37,939 nucleotides of DNA from Tabrizicola sp. (lineage in GTDB: Bacteria > Pseudomonadota > Alphaproteobacteria > Rhodobacterales > Rhodobacteraceae): positions 1 through 37,939 of the forward strand of contig JALOTD010000049.1 of NCBI GenBank assembly GCA_025458105.1, in the 5' to 3' direction. The notes beneath the pieces are model-generated. The model was not told the origin of the DNA and did not search any database. It saw nothing but the letters and a program-made list of their open reading frames with translations. This document shows, piece after piece, positions 33,295 through 37,939 of this stretch (position 1 is the stretch's first letter; every line of letters begins with the position of its first letter). Made by a program: the position numbers and the translations under genes.

Positions 33295-33322
33295 GGGCCG
33301 GAGTTTTCGAAAACTCCGGCCC
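33295..33322. terminator. Perfect 28-base palindromic bidirectional terminator
   Basis: GGGCCGGAGTTTTC (33295-33308) is followed directly by its exact reverse complement GAAAACTCCGGCCC (33309-33322); pairing extends further with one bulge (GTC/GAC). The T-run within the stem gives a U-tract for either direction. It sits in the 93-base gap between the converging membrane-protein and enolase genes. Confidence 0.75.
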
Positions 33323-33328
33323 CGACCC

Positions 33329-34557
<1,229 letters not shown>

Positions 34558-34646
34558 TCAAGGCCGAATGGGTGCTCTCCCGGCCCCTTTACCCCGCCTG
34601 ACGCCACAGGGGAAGCGCGTTTACCGCCGCCTGGCCAAAGGAAACC

Positions 34647-35450
34647 TCAGCGATACAGCCGCTGCACCCCCGCCCTGTCATGGATCGCGTTCACCTGGTC
34701 GGGGCCCAGATCCAGCGCGCCCGCTAACTCGTGCAGGTAATCCGCCTCGGCCCGGCTATCCAGATCAATCGCCATCAAGGACGCCATGTAGACCTGCGGC
34801 TCCAGCCCCGCAGGGACCAGCCGCGCCAGGCCCGCCACATCGACCGGGCGCGACAGTTCGGCCTGCACCCGGTGCACGTCCTCCTCGCCCGCCTCGCCCA
34901 TCGCCTGCATCAGCCGCTCGCGTTCGGCATCGTCGAGCTCCCCGTCGCATTTCACCGCCTGGATCACCGCCCGCAGGATCAGCGCCGCCGACAACTCGTC
35001 CTCGGCCTCGGGCTCGGGCAGGCTCACCGGTCCCGTCCGCAAGGACCCCTTGCCCCCCGGCTTATCCGCCAACACCTGGTCCAACAGGTCGCCGCCGCCT
35101 TTGCTGCGCCTGCCCAGCCCGCCGCCGGAGGACCGCCCGCCCAACTGCCCCAGCAGATCATCCACTCCCCCTTTCGGCGCCGAAGCCCGGGGCTGCGACC
35201 GCTTCTGCCCCGACATCTGCTCCAGAAGATCCCCCAGACCCCCGCCCGAGGTCTTGGTCGTCCGCCCCGAAGACCGCCCGCTGCCCAGGACATCGCCCAT
35301 TATGTCCTCAAGGCCCCCCTTCGACCGCGTGTCGACCCGCGTGCCGCGCCCCGCCGTGGTCGATCCCGACGCCCCCCGCGTGAAGGTTGACACCCCCTTC
35401 GCCACCAGCACCCCGATTGCGACCTTCAACAGCGTCTTGCCGATCCCCAT
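34647..35450 (-). CDS. DUF533 / TerB-like protein
   Basis: A 267-codon frame of the DUF533 (YebE) family. A short hydrophobic N-terminus (MGIGKTLLKVAIGVLVAKGV) precedes about 130 residues of Gly/Ser/Arg-rich low-complexity sequence with repeats of GG-L-DLL-Q (GGGLGDLLEQM, GGVDDLLGQLGG, GGDLLDQVL). The C-terminal TerB-like helical domain (about 165-262) shows ILRAVIQAVKCDGELDDAER and VYMASLMAIDLDSRAEADYL, acidic helices that may bind a metal. The start at 35450 has GGGAG eight bases upstream; an in-frame ATG 16 codons earlier lacks support. It lies upstream of enolase on the same strand. Cellular role unknown. Confidence 0.82.
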   Translation of the reverse strand: MGIGKTLLKVAIGVLVAKGVSTFTRGASGSTTAGRGTRVDTRSKGGLEDIMGDVLGSGRSSGRTTKTSGGGLGDLLEQMSGQKRSQPRASAPKGGVDDLLGQLGGRSSGGGLGRRSKGGGDLLDQVLADKPGGKGSLRTGPVSLPEPEAEDELSAALILRAVIQAVKCDGELDDAERERLMQAMGEAGEEDVHRVQAELSRPVDVAGLARLVPAGLEPQVYMASLMAIDLDSRAEADYLHELAGALDLGPDQVNAIHDRAGVQRLYR

Positions 35451-35535
35451 GCCCAAACTCCCTATCTGACGGGGCAAGCCTTCCTTGCCGCGGCCCACCG
35501 GTCAATGCAAAAGGGGGCACAGGCAGGGGGGAAAG

Positions 35536-36423
35536 ATGGGCAAATCGAAACTCGACGGGGCCGGGGTTGCGATGCTCCTAGGGGTGCAGGGCCTCCTCGC
35601 CGTCAACCAGATCATCATCAAGCTGGTCAACGTTGGCCTGCAACCCGTCTTCTTCGCCGGTCTCCGCTCGCTTCTGGCGATCTTCTTTGTCTGGGCCTGG
35701 CTGGTCTGGAAGGGCCGCCCGCCGCGCCTGCGGCGCGAGGCTTGGGGCACCGGACTTCTGATCGGCACGCTCTTTGCGGCCGAGTTTTTGTTCCTCTTCC
35801 TGGCCATCGACCTGACGACTGTCGGCCGCTCGGCGCTTATCATGTATTCCATGCCCGTCTGGTTTGCGATCCTCGCCCACTTCGGCCTTGGTGAACGCAT
35901 CACCGGCCCAAAGGCGCTTGGCCTTGCGCTCGCCTTCGCGGGCTGCGCCGTGGCGATCCTGTCGCGCCCCGACACCGGAGAGGCGAGCCTTGCGGGCGAT
36001 CTCTGCGCCCTTGGCGCCGCCTGGGGCTGGGCGCTGACCGCCTATATCGCCCGCCGCCCGGTCATGCGCGAGGAAGGCGCCGAGATGCAGCTCTTCTGGA
36101 TGGTCCTCGTCTCGGCCCCGATCCTTCTTTTGGCCTCCCTTGCGTTCGGCCCGCTGATCCGCGACCTCCAGCCCCTGCATCTTGTGGGCTTGGTCTTCCA
36201 GTCCTCGGTCGTGGTGGCGGGCGGCTTCATCGCCTGGCTCTGGCTTCTGTCGGTTTATCCGTCTTCGACAGTAGCGTCCTTCTCGTTCCTGACCCCCATT
36301 CTGGCGCTTGGCCTCGGGGCGTTAATCTTTGACGAAACCGTCACTTGGTCGATTCTCGTTGCGGCCCTTCTGGTGGCGCTCGGGATCGTCCTGATCAACC
36401 GCCCCGCGCGCCGCGGCCCCTGA
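35536..36423 (+). CDS. DMT superfamily (EamA) exporter
   Basis: A 295-residue inner membrane permease with ten predicted helices in two EamA repeats: LLGVQGLLAVNQIIIKLVNV, FFAGLRSLLAIFFVWAWLVW, RSALIMYSMPVWFAILAHFG and, in the second repeat, STVASFSFLTPILALGLGAL. Members export amino acids or metabolites; the substrate here cannot be told. The start at 35536 follows GGGGGGAAAG; an earlier in-frame ATG at 35485 has no ribosome site and reads through non-conserved sequence. Confidence 0.87.
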   Translation: MGKSKLDGAGVAMLLGVQGLLAVNQIIIKLVNVGLQPVFFAGLRSLLAIFFVWAWLVWKGRPPRLRREAWGTGLLIGTLFAAEFLFLFLAIDLTTVGRSALIMYSMPVWFAILAHFGLGERITGPKALGLALAFAGCAVAILSRPDTGEASLAGDLCALGAAWGWALTAYIARRPVMREEGAEMQLFWMVLVSAPILLLASLAFGPLIRDLQPLHLVGLVFQSSVVVAGGFIAWLWLLSVYPSSTVASFSFLTPILALGLGALIFDETVTWSILVAALLVALGIVLINRPARRGP

Positions 36424-36674
36424 GGCGGCCAGCAGAATCATGCGCCTCGCCTTTCCGGTTCCGTGACAAAATCTTAGGTCCGCTCGCCAAGCCCGCCGCA
36501 CATCTGCAAAATCGGGCGCTCTTCACAAATTGCACGAACCTTGTCCCCAAGCCTGTCCACAAAGGGCTGTCACGACGGCTGACAGACGCGTGATGTGGCC
36601 GTTGTTTCGTCAAGGGTGAAAATTTGCGGTGAAGCCAAATTTTCCCGTTGATCGGTCGCCCGGATTACGACACT

Positions 36675-36680
36675 TTGACA
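36675..36680 (+). promoter_or_regulatory. Putative nrdJ promoter -35 element
   Basis: A consensus TTGACA lies within a small palindrome (CTTTG-A-CAAAG). The matching -10 would fall at about 36698-36704 (ACTAAAT), which is weak by itself and lies inside the NrdR box. Confidence 0.45.
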
Positions 36681-36695
36681 AAGCGGCAGGGGACA

Positions 36696-36711
36696 CCACT
36701 AAATCTAGTGC
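36696..36711. promoter_or_regulatory. NrdR box
   Basis: CCACTAAATCTAGTGC matches the NrdR consensus acaCwAtATaTwGtgt at most positions, with palindromic CACTA/TAGTG arms. NrdR represses ribonucleotide reductase genes when deoxynucleotides are plentiful. It overlaps the expected -10, ideal for repression. NrdR boxes usually come in pairs; no second strong copy is visible. Confidence 0.7.
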
Positions 36712-36900
36712 CGCGGCGGACAGGCAAGACGACCCACATCAAAGGGCATCCCAATCGGGTGCGACCCTCTCTTCGGTAGAACGAAGGGACGGCTGGGCTG
36801 TTGCCGTCACGTCGAACGCACGGGTGACACACGACGGGCGCCCCTGGCCCATTGGAAATGTATTCGGCCGTTTTGGGCCGCAAGAATGGAGATCAGGGGC

Positions 36901-37939
36901 ATGAAGATCGAGCGGCAGTTCACCACCGAAGCCACCGGCGCCTATGGGGCGATGGCCTTCACCACCACCGTTTCCGAAATCCGCAACCCGGACGGCAAGG
37001 TTGTGTTCCGCAATGACGCCGTCGAAGTGCCCGAGGGCTGGAGCCAGGTCGCCTCCGACGTGCTCGCCCAGAAGTACTTCCGCAAGGCGGGCGTCCCTTC
37101 CGTCCTGAAGAAGGTCAAGGAAAAGGGCGTCCCCGAATTCCTGTGGCGGTCCGTCGCCGATGAGGAAGCTCTGGCGAAACTCCCGGAAGATCAACGCATT
37201 GTCGGCGAAACTTCAGCCAAGCAGGTCTTCGACCGCCTCGCCGGGGCCTGGGCCTATTGGGGCTGGAAGGGCGGCTACTTCACCACCGAAGCCGACGCCC
37301 GCGCCTATTATGACCCCCTCGCAGGGTCACTTCTACGTCGACCACAAGACTGGCGTCCTGACCAAGTCGTCCAGCGCCTACGAACACCCGCAGCCCCACG
37401 CCTGCTTCATCCAGTCCGTGAAGGATGACCTCGTGGGTGACGGCGGCATCATGGACCTCTGGGTCCGCGAGGCGCGGCTCTTCAAATACGGTTCGGGCAC
37501 CGGCACCAACTTCTCCTCGCTGCGTGGCGAGGGCGAAAAGCTTTCGGGCGGCGGCAAATCCTCGGGCCTGATGGGCTTCCTCAAGATCGGCGACCGCGCC
37601 GCTGGTGCCATCAAGTCCGGCGGCACCACCCGCCGTGCGGCCAAGATGGTCATCATCGACATGGACCACCCCGATGTCGAAGACTTCATCAACTGGAAGG
37701 TTATCGAGGAACAGAAGGTCGCCTCGCTGGTGGCCGGATCGAAGATGCATGAGGCCCGCCTCAACGACATCTTCGCCGCGATCAAGTCCTTCGACGGCTC
37801 GATGGACGGTGCGACCGACCCGGCCGCCAACCCTGCGCTGAAGGCCGCGATCAAGGCCGCCAAGAAGGCGATGATCCCCGACACCTACACCAACCGCATC
37901 CTGCAATACGCGCGGCAGGGCTTCACCTCGATCGAATTC
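36901..37939 (+). pseudogene. nrdJ: Class II ribonucleotide reductase, 3'-partial and frameshifted by deletion
   Basis: Adenosylcobalamin-dependent ribonucleotide reductase, making deoxynucleotides. The start at 36901 has GGAG nine bases upstream and gives MKIERQFTTEATGAYGAMAF, the family N-terminus. The frame is intact to FTTEADARAYYD (about residue 138), then shifts; downstream, in another frame, QGHFYVDHKTGVLTKSSSAY, EHPQPHACFIQSV, FKYGSGTGTNFSSLRGEGEK and GGTTRRAAKMVIIDMDHPD continue normally to the window end. Homologues have about 33 residues at this point (with NSPQWFNTGLHWAYGIDGP); only 7 bases remain, so about 92 are missing, near 37312-37322. The 3' end lies outside the window. Confidence 0.9.

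Larger units (their letters stand above)
36424..36900 (+). promoter_or_regulatory. Long regulatory region upstream of nrdJ
   Basis: This 477-base gap holds no convincing gene. It contains an inverted repeat CTGTCA (36567-36572) / TGACAG (36580-36585), a TTGACA promoter element and an NrdR box, then a leader of about 185 bases. Within the leader TCTCTTCG and CGAAGGGA near 36770-36790 can form an 8-bp stem with a six-base loop. I found no cobalamin riboswitch B12-box. Confidence 0.55.

Noticed and set aside
36541-36561. Two DnaA-box-like nonamers (TTGTCCCCA, CTGTCCACA)
   Set aside because: Each deviates from TTWTNCACA at important positions, and there is no AT-rich unwinding region or origin-linked gene.
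36712-36900. Cobalamin riboswitch before nrdJ
   Set aside because: Expected for a B12-dependent enzyme, but no B12-box sequence is visible.
36629-36904. A 91-codon frame just upstream of nrdJ
   Set aside because: No ribosome site, spans the NrdR box and promoter, and composition is unlike real proteins of this window.

Overview
The window is GC-rich, densely coded bacterial chromosome. It looks like an alphaproteobacterium of the Rhodobacteraceae (Rhodobacter/Paracoccus/roseobacter relatives). The evidence is a Rhodobacter-type gene transfer agent (GTA) cluster in its usual gene order, a pyruvate dehydrogenase operon whose E1-beta subunit carries its own lipoyl domain, and a B12-dependent class II ribonucleotide reductase. 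I cannot name the genus. I see no tRNA, rRNA, CRISPR array, insertion sequence or integrase. All functions are read from the sequence and remembered family features; no database search was run.

Layout. (1) 1-9901, plus strand: the late half of a GTA structural cluster, from the major capsid protein (cut by the window edge) through head-tail connector, head closure, tail terminator, major tail protein, tail chaperone, a second small chaperone-like protein, a short tape measure, DUF2460, DUF2163, an NlpC/P60 peptidase and the 1298-residue baseplate/host-specificity protein. Two strong RNA hairpins lie inside this otherwise tightly packed operon, one just after the capsid gene and one just before the major tail gene. 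(2) 10021-13235, plus strand: serine acetyltransferase (cysE), then a translationally coupled acyltransferase / CdsA-like / CDP-alcohol phosphotransferase operon that resembles E. coli ynbABC and probably makes an unidentified phospholipid. (3) 13232-19893, minus strand: central carbon genes pgk, class I fructose-bisphosphate aldolase, an FtsB/DivIC-like division protein, pdhA-pdhB-pdhC and a small membrane-protein frame. A near-perfect palindrome overlaps the predicted pdhA promoter. (4) 20022-21647: two cyclophilins, one without and one with a signal peptide, flanking a small secreted protein. (5) 21982-26637: a three-gene cassette encoding a membrane Ser/Thr kinase with periplasmic PDZ-like domains, a secreted phosphate-binding-protein/OmpA fusion, and a periplasmic protein with two NarX/PilJ-type P-box repeats. 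This is the best candidate here for an undescribed signalling system. (6) 26705-36423: tyrS, anmK, rarD-like permease, an RluE-like pseudouridine synthase coupled to a DUF985 cupin, a FAD amine oxidoreductase, an unknown membrane protein, enolase, a TerB/DUF533 protein and a DMT exporter. (7) 36424-37939: a long regulatory region with an NrdR box, then the start of nrdJ.

A striking anomaly runs through the window. Four highly conserved genes (GTA capsid, class I aldolase, enolase, nrdJ) each lack an internal block of about 58-100 bases, and three of the four are thrown out of frame. A fifth small frame contains an amber codon. Loss of enolase, aldolase and ribonucleotide reductase together is hard to reconcile with a living cell, so an assembly or consensus error is the leading explanation. 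Real lesions backed up by paralogues are the alternative. Anyone using this annotation should treat these loci as unreliable until raw reads are examined.
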